Shown here piece by piece: positions 17,061 to 25,135 of a DNA stretch of 45,812 bases. Numbering within the stretch: the first letter of the stretch is position 1; the number at the start of each line of letters is the position of its first letter. Made by a program: the position numbers and the translations under genes. This DNA comes from Deltaproteobacteria bacterium (lineage in GTDB: Bacteria > Desulfobacterota > Dissulfuribacteria > Dissulfuribacterales > QOAL01), in contig WGDC01000092.1 in the NCBI GenBank assembly GCA_015493475.1, forward strand, positions 1 to 45,812. The letters run 5' to 3'. The notes below the pieces were generated by a model that saw only the letters and a program-made list of their open reading frames with translations, searched no databases and was not told the origin of the DNA.

Positions 17061-17065
17061 GGAGG
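17061..17065 (+). promoter_or_regulatory. Ribosome binding site selecting a TTG start for stt3/pglB
   Basis: GGAGG is followed by seven bases and then TTG at 17073. An earlier TTG at 17052 has no such site, so 17073 is the preferred start. Confidence 0.55.
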
Positions 17066-17072
17066 CCCTCCT

Positions 17073-19187
17073 TTGAATTTGAATAATAGATGGATCGAGA
17101 TCCTTTTTATCGCCCTGATTCTCCTTAGTGCGTTCATTGTGAGGATGGAGGATCTCAGAGACTGGAATACACACCCGGCAAGGGCGCTGTACAAAGGACA
17201 GCCCCTTCTTACCACCTTCGACGGTTACTATTACCTTACCCTGGCGAGAGACCTTGCAGAGGGTGCCTACAGGCCCATCGACGAAAAACGGGCCGTTCCT
17301 GACTGCCCTCCGAGACCTCAGCCGCCCCCGCTCCTGTCCTCCATAGCGTATGCGTTACACCAGGTTACCGGGGCTACCTTTAACTGGATAGGGGCTGTGG
17401 CGCCCGCAGTCCTCGGGCTGGCCCTTTTTTTGCCGGTTTACGGGATAGGCCGTTTTTACGGAGGGCCTTTAATGGGTTGCGTGGCGGGGCTTTTTGCCCT
17501 GATGTCCTTTTACTACGTGTACAGGAGCAGCCTTGGCTGGTTTGACACCGACTGCATGAACGTCACCTTTGCAATGGAGGCGGTCTTTTTTGCCATCATG
17601 TTTGGAGAGGCCCGGGACAGGAAGAGATACCTATGGTTCCTTGGCGCAATCCTGAACTACATTTTTTTTCTGTGGTGGTGGGATCAGACTCCGCAGGTAG
17701 CGACAGTCATCGCCCTCCTTCCGATGGCGGGTGCCATTGCGCTTTTCTACCGTCCTGAGAGGAGGGAAGGCGTCATCTTTCTCGGTGCCATTGCCGTTGC
17801 CGCTTTGTGCCTTTTGCTTTTAAAGGGGATGGAGCTTCCCATCAGGTCGGTCCAGGACATAGTAACCACCTACAAGTACATCTCCAAGGAGGTATCGGGA
17901 GCTTTTCCGAACATTGGGGTTTCCATTTCCGAGCAGGCTATCCCCTCAATGCGTGAAATTATAGCAAAGACCACGGACAGCATATTTGCCTTTGTCACGG
18001 GCGTCATCGGCGTGTTGTTCCTGTTTTACAGGACAAGAAAGAAGGCCTTGTACCTTGCAGTGCCCATTCTCCTGAGCGGTCTTTCCTTCTTCTTTGCGAA
18101 GAGATTCCTGATATTTCTTGCCCCGATCCTTGCCCTCGGCATCGGCTGTATCGTGGCGGAGACTTTCCGTTTCATGAAAGGGCCATTCAAAAACGATATT
18201 TTGAGATGGGTGGTGGTTGCCCTGCTCGTTATCTTTCTTGTTTATCCCTCTGCTGAAAAGGACATGGCTAAGACGTTTTGGCCCAAGGAGCCCCCCTTTC
18301 TCGTCAACGGTATGGTACAGGCATCTATGAAGACCCCTGCGAACTCTGTGATATGGGCTTGGTGGGACCACGGCTATCCCATGATCTACTGGTCAAGGCG
18401 CGCAACCATAAATGACGGCCAGGTTCATGGAGGCGAGCGTACCGTATTCAATGGGATTCCCTATACAACGAAAAACGAAAGGCTTGCCGCCAACCTGATG
18501 AACTTTTTTGTCTGCCGGGGTATCAGCAGGGGCACGCACCTTGTTTACAGGGCTTTTGGAAATGACACCGCCAAGGGTTTCAGGTTCATAAAGGAGGTGC
18601 TAGGGGCTGGACCGGTTAATGCCGAGAGGATGATCGCCTCGGCCGGTCTTAAATCCCAGAAGGGGCTTGTGACCGTGGAGGACTGGTTGAGGTTTTTCTT
18701 CCCAAAACAGAGGAGGCCCGTATATCTTTTTACGGATTGGCGCCTGACAGTTACTTCTTACTGGTGGTACTGGTTTGGTTCATGGGACCCGGAGCTGCAC
18801 AAAGGCGTCCATCCCACGTATGTACCCTTTTACAATACCCGTGTCGGTCAAGGCGTGATTACTGCGGTCCAGAGTAACGGCCTTCCTCTGAAGGTGGACA
18901 TGACTAAGGGGATAGCCTTTATCGGGCGGAAAGCCGTTCCCTTAAAGGCGGTATACATAAGGTACAAGGACAGGCTCGAGAAAAAGACCTACCCTTCTGC
19001 TATGGGATATCACTTCGAGGCCTTCGAAGGTGGTTATTCCGCACTCATGAGCGATGACATAGCGGAATCCGTCTTTAACCAGCTCTTTCTCAGACACCGG
19101 TTCAACAGCAAATATTTTGCGCCTGTGGAACTCAAGACGCCGCTTTTCCAAATATGGCGGGTCAAGGCCGACTCCTACGAGGAATAG
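17073..19187 (+). CDS. pglB: STT3/PglB-type oligosaccharyltransferase
   Basis: This ~704-residue enzyme transfers a lipid-linked oligosaccharide to Asn in secreted proteins. The N-terminal half has about 13 membrane helices. The first external loop holds TTFDGYYYLTLARD with the catalytic Asp, and SSLGWFDTDCMNVTF corresponds to the second DxD element. After the membrane part a periplasmic domain contains WAWWDHGYP; W437-G441 in the longer numbering is the WWDYG sequon-binding motif with His instead of Tyr. The length agrees with Campylobacter PglB (713). I see no glycan-assembly genes here; it lies after glnE with a 25-base gap. The start is TTG at 17073, chosen by its ribosome binding site. 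Its last 26 bases overlap the HD-domain gene on the other strand. Confidence 0.93.
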   Translation: MNLNNRWIEILFIALILLSAFIVRMEDLRDWNTHPARALYKGQPLLTTFDGYYYLTLARDLAEGAYRPIDEKRAVPDCPPRPQPPPLLSSIAYALHQVTGATFNWIGAVAPAVLGLALFLPVYGIGRFYGGPLMGCVAGLFALMSFYYVYRSSLGWFDTDCMNVTFAMEAVFFAIMFGEARDRKRYLWFLGAILNYIFFLWWWDQTPQVATVIALLPMAGAIALFYRPERREGVIFLGAIAVAALCLLLLKGMELPIRSVQDIVTTYKYISKEVSGAFPNIGVSISEQAIPSMREIIAKTTDSIFAFVTGVIGVLFLFYRTRKKALYLAVPILLSGLSFFFAKRFLIFLAPILALGIGCIVAETFRFMKGPFKNDILRWVVVALLVIFLVYPSAEKDMAKTFWPKEPPFLVNGMVQASMKTPANSVIWAWWDHGYPMIYWSRRATINDGQVHGGERTVFNGIPYTTKNERLAANLMNFFVCRGISRGTHLVYRAFGNDTAKGFRFIKEVLGAGPVNAERMIASAGLKSQKGLVTVEDWLRFFFPKQRRPVYLFTDWRLTVTSYWWYWFGSWDPELHKGVHPTYVPFYNTRVGQGVITAVQSNGLPLKVDMTKGIAFIGRKAVPLKAVYIRYKDRLEKKTYPSAMGYHFEAFEGGYSALMSDDIAESVFNQLFLRHRFNSKYFAPVELKTPLFQIWRVKADSYEE

Positions 19188-20373
19188 TTCCGGGGGCCTT
19201 AAAACAGGGTGCCAGCATGTCATTGTGGCCGTACTTGTCTTCGAGGCTATTCATGGCCTCTTCGAGGTGTGGTGACCATATCCCGTGAGAGAGCGATGTG
19301 GCCGCTTCCCAGTAGGCGGCCATTTCGTCCGCCACTTTTACTATGGTTCCGTCCACGGGCGAGAATTCGTCCCTATCCCACTCGTCCACGATTTCCCTTA
19401 CAACCCTATGCCTGTCTCCTTCCATGATCCTGTCTCTAAACTGGTTTTCGAGGAAGTAAATAAGCTCCTTCTGCCACGTTTCCGGCAGCAGGGGCAGGAT
19501 TTTTTGCTCGAGTTTTTTCTTTTCGTACTCGAGGATTACATCCTCAAGGCCAGCTACCTTTCTCTTGACGGGAGAAATGATATCCCTGGTATAGACCTCT
19601 GGCAGGTCATGGTAAAGTGCGGAAAAAAAGTTGTTGTATATGCGTTTCTTGCAGGGCCTCTTTGCCCTGAGCGGCGTAAGAAGGTAGGAAAAAATGGCCA
19701 CCACGAGCATGTGGCCGAGAACTGTCGTCTCGGGGATTCGCGGGGTCTTGGACCACCTTTTCTGAAACCGGAGCTGGCTCAGGAGGTCGACGAAATGGTG
19801 TGATTTTCCCCCGAGCAGTATCTTCTGTACCCCTGTAAGCTCGTAGTAATCTTCTATTTTATCCTCTATCTCTCTTTTGGTCTCGTGGATGCCATACATC
19901 TTGGGGAATGCGTTGTAAACAAGTTCAAATTCCCACTTGGTGGCGAGGTAATGGGAGGCGTTGAGAATGCGTTTTTCATCTGCGCAACATTTCGGGTCCT
20001 CAAGGTAGGAGGTCATCTCATCCACCAGGGCTCTTCCGCTCGCCATGCTTTTGAGGCCGGACAGGTCACCTTCCACCTGCTCTATCACGTATCTGTTGAG
20101 TTGCCTCCCCACTTTCTTCATGAGGTAGTGAAAAACAGGGGGTTTTATGTCTGTGAGAACCACCCGCTGCAAAAATTCGAACAGGCCTCCTTCTATGATG
20201 CGCAGCCAGCTGATTTCCTGCTGTTGCTCCTGAAACCTGCCGAGCATATATGCAATAAGCATCTTGTGGGCCTGTTTGTCGAGTTCCGTGAGTTCAACGG
20301 GCCGGACATGGTCATTCCATCTTTGTATGCTTGCAGCCTCGAATATTCTCGTAATCAGTCGAGTAGGTATCAT
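19162..20373 (-). CDS. HD-domain phosphohydrolase
   Basis: This 403-residue protein belongs to the HD superfamily of metal-dependent phosphohydrolases. The metal-site motifs are visible: His in an ETTVLGHM segment, the HD pair in ALYHDLPEVYTRDIISP, and Asp in VKVADEMAAYWEA. The HDLPE-(x)-TRDI pattern resembles the YfbR/HD_3 group of 5'-deoxynucleotidases, but the protein is twice as long as YfbR and has an additional N-terminal helical part (~1-190). The substrate is therefore uncertain. The start at 20373 (MIPTRL) is preferred over the ATG at 20388, because the bases of that upstream ATG form the GGAGGT ribosome binding site. It is convergent with the pglB gene. Confidence 0.85.
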   Translation of the reverse strand: MIPTRLITRIFEAASIQRWNDHVRPVELTELDKQAHKMLIAYMLGRFQEQQQEISWLRIIEGGLFEFLQRVVLTDIKPPVFHYLMKKVGRQLNRYVIEQVEGDLSGLKSMASGRALVDEMTSYLEDPKCCADEKRILNASHYLATKWEFELVYNAFPKMYGIHETKREIEDKIEDYYELTGVQKILLGGKSHHFVDLLSQLRFQKRWSKTPRIPETTVLGHMLVVAIFSYLLTPLRAKRPCKKRIYNNFFSALYHDLPEVYTRDIISPVKRKVAGLEDVILEYEKKKLEQKILPLLPETWQKELIYFLENQFRDRIMEGDRHRVVREIVDEWDRDEFSPVDGTIVKVADEMAAYWEAATSLSHGIWSPHLEEAMNSLEDKYGHNDMLAPCFKAPGTIPRRSRP

Positions 20374-20380
20374 GGTTTGA

Positions 20381-20386
20381 ACCTCC
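20381..20386 (-). promoter_or_regulatory. Ribosome binding site fixing the HD-protein start
   Basis: On the minus strand GGAGGT lies seven bases before the ATG at 20373. The ATG at 20388 overlaps this site and cannot be the true start. Confidence 0.65.
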
Positions 20387-20451
20387 ATCTTGACATGGAA
20401 TATAATTCTTGTTATCAGACAAATCCATTGTTTTGCTTTTTGGCTAAGTGC

Positions 20452-20526
20452 AGGCGCGTAGCTCAGGGGGAGAGCGCTACCTTGACGCGGTAGAAGTCGG
20501 CGGTTCGATCCCGCCCGCGCCTACCA
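20452..20526 (+). tRNA. tRNA-Val (anticodon GAC), CCA encoded
   Basis: A complete cloverleaf is visible. Acceptor arms AGGCGCG and CGCGCCT pair, the D arm has GCTCAGGGGGAGAGC, and the anticodon stem CTACC/GGTAG has loop TTGACGC with anticodon GAC. The T arm is GGCGG-TTCGATC-CCGCC, and the end is A-CCA. It reads valine GTC (and GTT) codons. It stands between the HD gene and thrS. Confidence 0.95.
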
Positions 20527-20556
20527 CTTATTTTTCACATTCCAAAGGGAGGCATG

Positions 20557-20574
20557 GCCTGAAAGAGGCTTTTT
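20557..20574 (+). terminator. Weak hairpin with T-run after tRNA-Val
   Basis: GCCT-GAAAG-AGGC is followed by five T. The stem has only four to five pairs, but its place 30 bases after the tRNA suits a terminator. Confidence 0.35.
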
Positions 20575-20613
20575 ATTAAAAGTTTACTTTGTCCGACAAT
20601 ATTTGTAAGAAAG

Positions 20614-20658
20614 AGGCATCTGGTTGGCCAAAAATCCATGGGCACAGATGCCTTTTTT
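20614..20658 (+). terminator. Terminator-like hairpin in the thrS leader
   Basis: AGGCATCTG (20614-20622) and CAGATGCCT (20645-20653) form a perfect nine-pair stem with a 22-base loop, followed by a run of T. It is 41 bases before thrS. It could end the tRNA transcript or act as an attenuator of the thrS operon; I see no T-box elements. Confidence 0.6.
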
Positions 20659-20699
20659 AGTTTCAGGCTGAAAAATTCACCGGCAAGGACAGTTATCCA

Positions 20700-22655
20700 A
20701 TGATAAAAGTCAAATTTGAAGATGGACGGACCATGGAAGTGGAGGAAGGGAAAAGCGCGGGCGAGGTGCTTTTCGGCGTCCTTAGTAAGAAGCAGAGAAA
20801 GCGGCTCATTCTTGCAAGGGTGAACGGTGAGCTGAGGGATCTCAGCTTCAGGCTTGAAGGGGGTTGCGATCTATCGCCTGTTTTCATCGGAGACGAGGAG
20901 GCCCTTGAGGTCCTTCGCCATTCTACGGCCCATCTTATGGCCCAGGCTGTAAAGGGCCTGTATCCTGGCGTCAAGGTGGCCATAGGGCCGGCCATCGAGC
21001 AGGGATTTTACTATGACTTCAACACCCAAGAGTCTTTTTCTCCGGAGGACCTTTCCAGGATAGAAAAGAAAATGAAGGAACTGTCCAAGGAGGTCATCCC
21101 CATAGAGCGGATGGAAATGTCCATAGACGATGCCATCTCATTTTTCAGGGAAAGGGGCGAGCCTTACAAGGTCGAGCTTCTCGAGGATCTTAAAAGGGAT
21201 GGGGCAGAGAAGGTTTCTCTTTATCGACAGGGCGATTTCGTCGATCTTTGCAGGGGGCCCCATCTGCCTGATACAGGGAAGGTGAGGGCGTTCAAGCTCC
21301 TCAATGTGGCCGGGGCGTTCTGGAGGGGAGACGAAAAAAGGGAGATGCTTCAGCGCATTTACGGAACGGCGTTTTTCGACAAAAAGGAACTGAAGCACCA
21401 CCTTGAGCGGCTCGAAGAGGCGAAACGCAGGGATCACAGGAAGATCGGAAGGCAGCTCGGACTTTTTTCCATTGAGGAGTCCATAGGTCCGGGGCTCATC
21501 CTCTGGCATCCCAAGGGCGCAATGGTGAGGATGGTAATGGAGGATTTTTGGCGACAGGAGCATCTGAACAGGGGCTACAGCCTGCTCTTTACCCCACACA
21601 TTGCCAAAAGGGATCTATGGAAAACCAGTGGCCACCTGGATTTCTACTCGGAGAACATGTACGCACCCATGCAGATAGATGAGGTGGAGTACCAGATTAA
21701 GCCCATGAACTGCCCCTTTCACATAGCCATTTACAATTCGAGAAAGCGCAGTTACAGGGAACTGCCCCTTAGGTGGTGCGAGCTTGGCACGGTTTACCGC
21801 TACGAGCGGACCGGCACCCTTCACGGTCTCATGAGGGTGAGGGGCTTTACCCAGGACGATGCCCACATATTCTGCACGCCGTCCCAGCTTGATGAAGAAG
21901 TCATGGAAATACTTGATATGACACTGTACATGCTGAGGGTCTTCGGGTTTGGGAATTACGAAATTTACCTTTCCACGCGTCCCGACAAGTACGTGGGCAG
22001 CGAGGAACACTGGGAGCTTGCCACAAACGCCCTTAAACGCGCCCTTGAGTCAAAGGGGCTTGAGTACGAGATAGACCCGGGAGAGGGGGTATTTTATGGC
22101 CCCAAAATTGATATAAAGATAAAGGACTGTCTCGACAGGTCCTGGCAGTGTTCTACAATACAGGTGGACTTCAACCTGCCTGAGCGTTTCAATGTGGCGT
22201 TTACGGGGGAAGACGGACAGGAACACGCTCCCATCATGGTGCATAGGGCGCTTCTTGGCTCTATAGAACGTTTTTTCGGGGTAATGATAGAGCATTATGC
22301 CGGGGCGTTCCCTATTTGGCTAAGCCCTGTGCAGGCCAGAGTCATGACTATCACGGAAAGGCAGGACGAGTGGGCGCGCAAGGTCTTAGAAATTTTAAGG
22401 GCGAGGGGCATAAGGGCCGACATGGATTTCAGGAACGAGAAGCTCGGCAAGAAGATCAGGGAGGCCCAGTTGGAAAAGATTCCATATATGTTAGTTTTGG
22501 GAGACAAAGAGGTGGCTGAAAAGAATGTCAGCCCAAGGACCAGGAGAGGAGAAACACTCCAGGCCATGTCTGTAGACGGTTTCGTTGAACTACTTTACAA
22601 ACAGGCCGAGGAAGAAAAGACGGGAGGTGCCACATCACCAGGGAACAGCGAGTAA
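20700..22655 (+). CDS. thrS: Threonine-tRNA ligase
   Basis: ThrS (651 residues) charges tRNA-Thr. It has an N-terminal TGS domain (~1-60) and an editing domain with the HSTAH pair (~75-79) and DLCRGPH (~180). The class II catalytic core (~250-530) holds the zinc ligands in KPMNCPFH and the motif 2 region VYRYERTGTLHGLMRVRGF. The anticodon-binding domain begins at ~535. The length is usual for the full-size bacterial enzyme. It opens the operon thrS-infC-rpmI-rplT-pheS-pheT-ihfA, an order also known from E. coli. A hairpin with T-run stands in the leader. Its last 22 bases overlap infC. Confidence 0.97.
   Translation: MIKVKFEDGRTMEVEEGKSAGEVLFGVLSKKQRKRLILARVNGELRDLSFRLEGGCDLSPVFIGDEEALEVLRHSTAHLMAQAVKGLYPGVKVAIGPAIEQGFYYDFNTQESFSPEDLSRIEKKMKELSKEVIPIERMEMSIDDAISFFRERGEPYKVELLEDLKRDGAEKVSLYRQGDFVDLCRGPHLPDTGKVRAFKLLNVAGAFWRGDEKREMLQRIYGTAFFDKKELKHHLERLEEAKRRDHRKIGRQLGLFSIEESIGPGLILWHPKGAMVRMVMEDFWRQEHLNRGYSLLFTPHIAKRDLWKTSGHLDFYSENMYAPMQIDEVEYQIKPMNCPFHIAIYNSRKRSYRELPLRWCELGTVYRYERTGTLHGLMRVRGFTQDDAHIFCTPSQLDEEVMEILDMTLYMLRVFGFGNYEIYLSTRPDKYVGSEEHWELATNALKRALESKGLEYEIDPGEGVFYGPKIDIKIKDCLDRSWQCSTIQVDFNLPERFNVAFTGEDGQEHAPIMVHRALLGSIERFFGVMIEHYAGAFPIWLSPVQARVMTITERQDEWARKVLEILRARGIRADMDFRNEKLGKKIREAQLEKIPYMLVLGDKEVAEKNVSPRTRRGETLQAMSVDGFVELLYKQAEEEKTGGATSPGNSE
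22622..22629 (+). promoter_or_regulatory. Ribosome binding site in front of the ATC start of infC
   Basis: GGGAGGTG inside the 3' end of thrS lies four bases before ATC at 22634 (six from the GGAGG core). No ATG, GTG or TTG stands at a comparable distance, so this site decides the start. Confidence 0.65.
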
Positions 22656-23155
22656 GGGTCAACAGAGGGATCAGGGCGTCTGAGGTGCGTCTTGTGGATG
22701 AAAAGGGTCAGCAGGTCGGGATAGTGTCCTTGGAAGATGCCCTTGAGAGGGCGGGCCATGCAGGACTTGATCTTGTTGAGGTCGCACCCAATGCAAGGCC
22801 GCCTGTGTGCCGCTTAATGGATTATGGCAAGTATCGTTATGAGCAGAGCAAGAAGGCTCAGGAGGCCAAGAAGCGCCAGACGATAATCCAGGTCAAGGAA
22901 GTCAAGATGCGCCCAAGGACGGATGTCCATGACATGAACGTTAAGAAGAAAAAGATTGTCAAGTTCATTGGGCAGGGTAACAAGGTCAAGGTGACCGTTC
23001 AGTTTAGGGGAAGGGAGATCGTGCATCCTGAACTCGGGGCACAGATGCTCAAGCAGATTGCCGAGGAGATGTCGGATATCTCCGTGGTGGAGCATATGCC
23101 AAACATGGAGGGACGGACCCTCACCATGGTGCTGTCGCCCAAGAAAGGCAACTGA
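22634..23155 (+). CDS. infC: Translation initiation factor IF-3, probable ATC start
   Basis: IF-3 checks initiator tRNA and start codon on the 30S subunit. The family N-terminus VNRGIRASEVRLVDEKGQQ is encoded from 22658 on, upstream of the first GTG at 22685, so a GTG start would remove conserved residues. Going upstream in frame, the only plausible start is ATC at 22634, placed correctly after GGGAGGTG. It gives 173 residues beginning (M)TREQRVRVN. E. coli infC starts with AUU, and this rare start lets IF-3 repress its own synthesis; the same control is inferred here. The C-terminal domain, with KFIGQGNKVKVTVQFRGRE, is complete. It overlaps thrS by 22 bases. Confidence 0.95.
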   Translation: MTREQRVRVNRGIRASEVRLVDEKGQQVGIVSLEDALERAGHAGLDLVEVAPNARPPVCRLMDYGKYRYEQSKKAQEAKKRQTIIQVKEVKMRPRTDVHDMNVKKKKIVKFIGQGNKVKVTVQFRGREIVHPELGAQMLKQIAEEMSDISVVEHMPNMEGRTLTMVLSPKKGN

Positions 23156-23233
23156 TAATCCTGAAGGCAGGAGGTTCTTCCGCATGTCGTTCAGTGTTTT
23201 TTTAGCGAAGATCCTTTTCTGTTTTTTTAACCG

Positions 23234-23259
23234 TTGACCTTGTGGGGGTTTAAGGTTAA
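23234..23259 (+). promoter_or_regulatory. Hairpin in the rpmI leader
   Basis: TTGACCTT and AAGGTTAA (one G-U pair) enclose a ten-base loop, 46 bases before rpmI. Ribosomal protein L20 represses this operon in many bacteria by binding leader RNA, so this may be part of such a site. I could not match it to a known L20 leader model. Confidence 0.3.
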
Positions 23260-23305
23260 ATATTGCCGTTTGTGCCTAAATTTTTTGGAAAGCGAGGGCG
23301 TTGTT

Positions 23306-23503
23306 ATGCCAAAATTGAAGACGAAAAGGGCTGCGGCCAAGCGGTTTACCAAGACGGGTTCGGGCAAGTTTGTTTTCAACAAGCCTGGCCATAGCCATAT
23401 TCTCACGAAGAAGTCCCGTAAGCGCAAGAGATATATGAAAAAGGACAGGGTGGTGTCAGACGCCATGCGTGATCAAGTTAAGCGCATGCTGCCCTATTCG
23501 TAG
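23306..23503 (+). CDS. rpmI: 50S ribosomal protein L35
   Basis: L35 is a basic protein of the large ribosomal subunit. The 65-residue product begins [14 protein letters not shown], has the family [15 protein letters not shown] segment and ends in KRMLPYS, all typical. The start at 23306 is preferred over an upstream in-frame ATG at 23234, because the family begins MPK(L/M)KT and a GAGGG stands upstream. It lies 150 bases after infC, with a hairpin in the gap. Confidence 0.96.
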   Translation: MPKLKTKRAAAKRFTKTGSGKFVFNKPGHSHILTKKSRKRKRYMKKDRVVSDAMRDQVKRMLPYS

Positions 23504-23742
23504 CGCTGTAAGTCCCATGAAAAACAGAGATGTTTTCTAAGGACAGTAACCGGATACGGAAACGGGCGGTATGATTCGGGCTTGTAGGCGGTCTTTCGCA
23601 ACGGGGTTACTTGACAAAAGAGGCTGCATTTCGGTGATTCACTGTTTGCGTGGATAACTCAGCTATCCGGTGTCGGTCTCGTTTTTGGGGCGGGGCTGCT
23701 CGGTACAATTAGAAAAGTTTATAAGATCAAGGAGTAATACAG
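23504..23742. other. 239-bp rpmI-rplT spacer with inverted repeat
   Basis: rpmI and rplT usually stand close together, so this spacer is long. It contains GGATA-ACTCAGC-TATCC (23652-23668), a possible hairpin, and a TTGACA (23611-23616) without a good -10 box. It may be a second leader or an internal promoter region for rplT-pheST. No gene is visible. Confidence 0.35.
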
Positions 23743-24096
23743 ATGCCAAGGGTAAAGAGAGGTTTTAAGGCCAGACGCCGCAGGAAAAAGATTCTCAAGC
23801 TTGCAAAGGGTTTTCGCGGCGCCAGAAGCCGTTGTTATCGCCAGGCCAAGGACAGTGTTGAAAAGGCCCTATGTTACGCTTACCGTGACAGACGGGCCAA
23901 GAAACGTTCTTTCAGGAGGCTCTGGATTACCAGGGTAAACGCTGCATGCAGGTTAAACGGTATTTCCTACAGCAAATTCATTGGCGGGCTTGCCAAGGCG
24001 AACATAGGAATAGACAGGAAGATACTGGCTGATCTTGCAGTAACCGAACCCGCAGCCTTTTCGGTTCTTGTTGAAAAGGCAAAGGCGGCTTTTTAG
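23743..24096 (+). CDS. rplT: 50S ribosomal protein L20
   Basis: L20 binds 23S rRNA early in large-subunit assembly and in many bacteria represses its own operon. The 117-residue sequence has the long basic N-terminal helix ([19 protein letters not shown]), the GFRGARS turn and the globular part [13 protein letters not shown], all family typical and of normal length. An AAGGAG ribosome binding site precedes the ATG. pheS follows after 18 bases. Confidence 0.97.
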   Translation: MPRVKRGFKARRRRKKILKLAKGFRGARSRCYRQAKDSVEKALCYAYRDRRAKKRSFRRLWITRVNAACRLNGISYSKFIGGLAKANIGIDRKILADLAVTEPAAFSVLVEKAKAAF

Positions 24097-24114
24097 CCAT
24101 ACGACACGGAAAAT

Positions 24115-25125
24115 ATGGAAGACCGGCTCAGGTCTATCGAAGATAAGGCCATAAAGGCCGTAAGGCAGGCAAAAGACCAGGAGACCCTTGAGGAGATAAA
24201 GGTGCGTTTCCTGGGACGCAAGGGTATTCTGACAGGCATACTGAAAGGGCTCGGCAGACTTCCAAGGCAGGAACGTCCGAAGGTTGGCAAGCTCGCCAAC
24301 GAGGTCAAGGTTAGGATTGAACGGGCCGTGAGGCAAAGGCTCAAGGCCCTGGAGAAAGAGGCGGGGCCAAAGGTCATAAAGGGTTTCGACCCCACTTTGC
24401 CCGGTAGAACCCTGCCGCGCGGGCACCTTCATCCGATTACCACGGTACTCCATAAGGTGTGCTCCATATTTGAAAGGCTCGGCTTTTCTATCGCCGAGGG
24501 GCCTGAAATAGAGCTTGATTTTTACAATTTTGAGGCACTGAATATCCCGCCTGACCACCCAGCCCGAGACATGCAGGATACATTCTACGTGGATGACAAG
24601 GTCCTTCTGCGCACCCATACCTCGCCTATACAGGTACGCACCATGGAGGTAATGAAGCCGCCCATAAGGATCATAGCCCCTGGAAAGGTGTACCGGTGCG
24701 ATTCTGACGTTACCCATACTCCCATGTTTCACCAGGTGGAAGGGCTGATGGTGGACAGGGAGGTCTCATTTGCCCACCTGAAGGGCATATTGACCCATTT
24801 TGCCCAGGAGATATTTTACAGGGATACCAAGGTAAGATTCAGGCCGAGTTTCTTCCCCTTCACGGAGCCGAGCGCGGAAATAGACATTCAGTGTGTAATG
24901 TGCAGGGGGGGCGGTTGCAGGGTCTGCTCCGACACTGGCTGGCTAGAGGTTCTTGGAGCTGGCCTTGTGCATCCTCAGGTCCTGAGAAACGTGGGCATAG
25001 ATACGGAAAGATACAGTGGTTTCGCCTTTGGTCTTGGCATAGAAAGGATCGCCATGCTGAAGTACGGCATAAATGACATACGGCTTTTTTACGACAACGA
25101 TTTGAGATTTTTGAACCAGTTTTAG
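24115..25125 (+). CDS. pheS: Phenylalanine-tRNA ligase alpha subunit
   Basis: PheS (336 residues) is the catalytic subunit of the alpha2-beta2 synthetase. An N-terminal coiled-coil (~1-85) for tRNA binding is followed by the class II core with TPMFHQVEG (~203-211), motif 2 [16 protein letters not shown] (~241-256) and motif 3 [14 protein letters not shown] (~301-314). It lies in the usual order before pheT, with a ten-base gap. Confidence 0.97.
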   Translation: MEDRLRSIEDKAIKAVRQAKDQETLEEIKVRFLGRKGILTGILKGLGRLPRQERPKVGKLANEVKVRIERAVRQRLKALEKEAGPKVIKGFDPTLPGRTLPRGHLHPITTVLHKVCSIFERLGFSIAEGPEIELDFYNFEALNIPPDHPARDMQDTFYVDDKVLLRTHTSPIQVRTMEVMKPPIRIIAPGKVYRCDSDVTHTPMFHQVEGLMVDREVSFAHLKGILTHFAQEIFYRDTKVRFRPSFFPFTEPSAEIDIQCVMCRGGGCRVCSDTGWLEVLGAGLVHPQVLRNVGIDTERYSGFAFGLGIERIAMLKYGINDIRLFYDNDLRFLNQF

Positions 25126-25135
25126 GTGGCGGCTG

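Noticed and set aside
20527-20699. T-box riboswitch before thrS
   Set aside because: No specifier loop or T-box sequence (UGGNACCGCG-like) is visible, only a terminator-type hairpin.
23953-24732. 259-codon frame on the minus strand
   Set aside because: It spans rplT and pheS in antisense; both plus-strand genes are certain.
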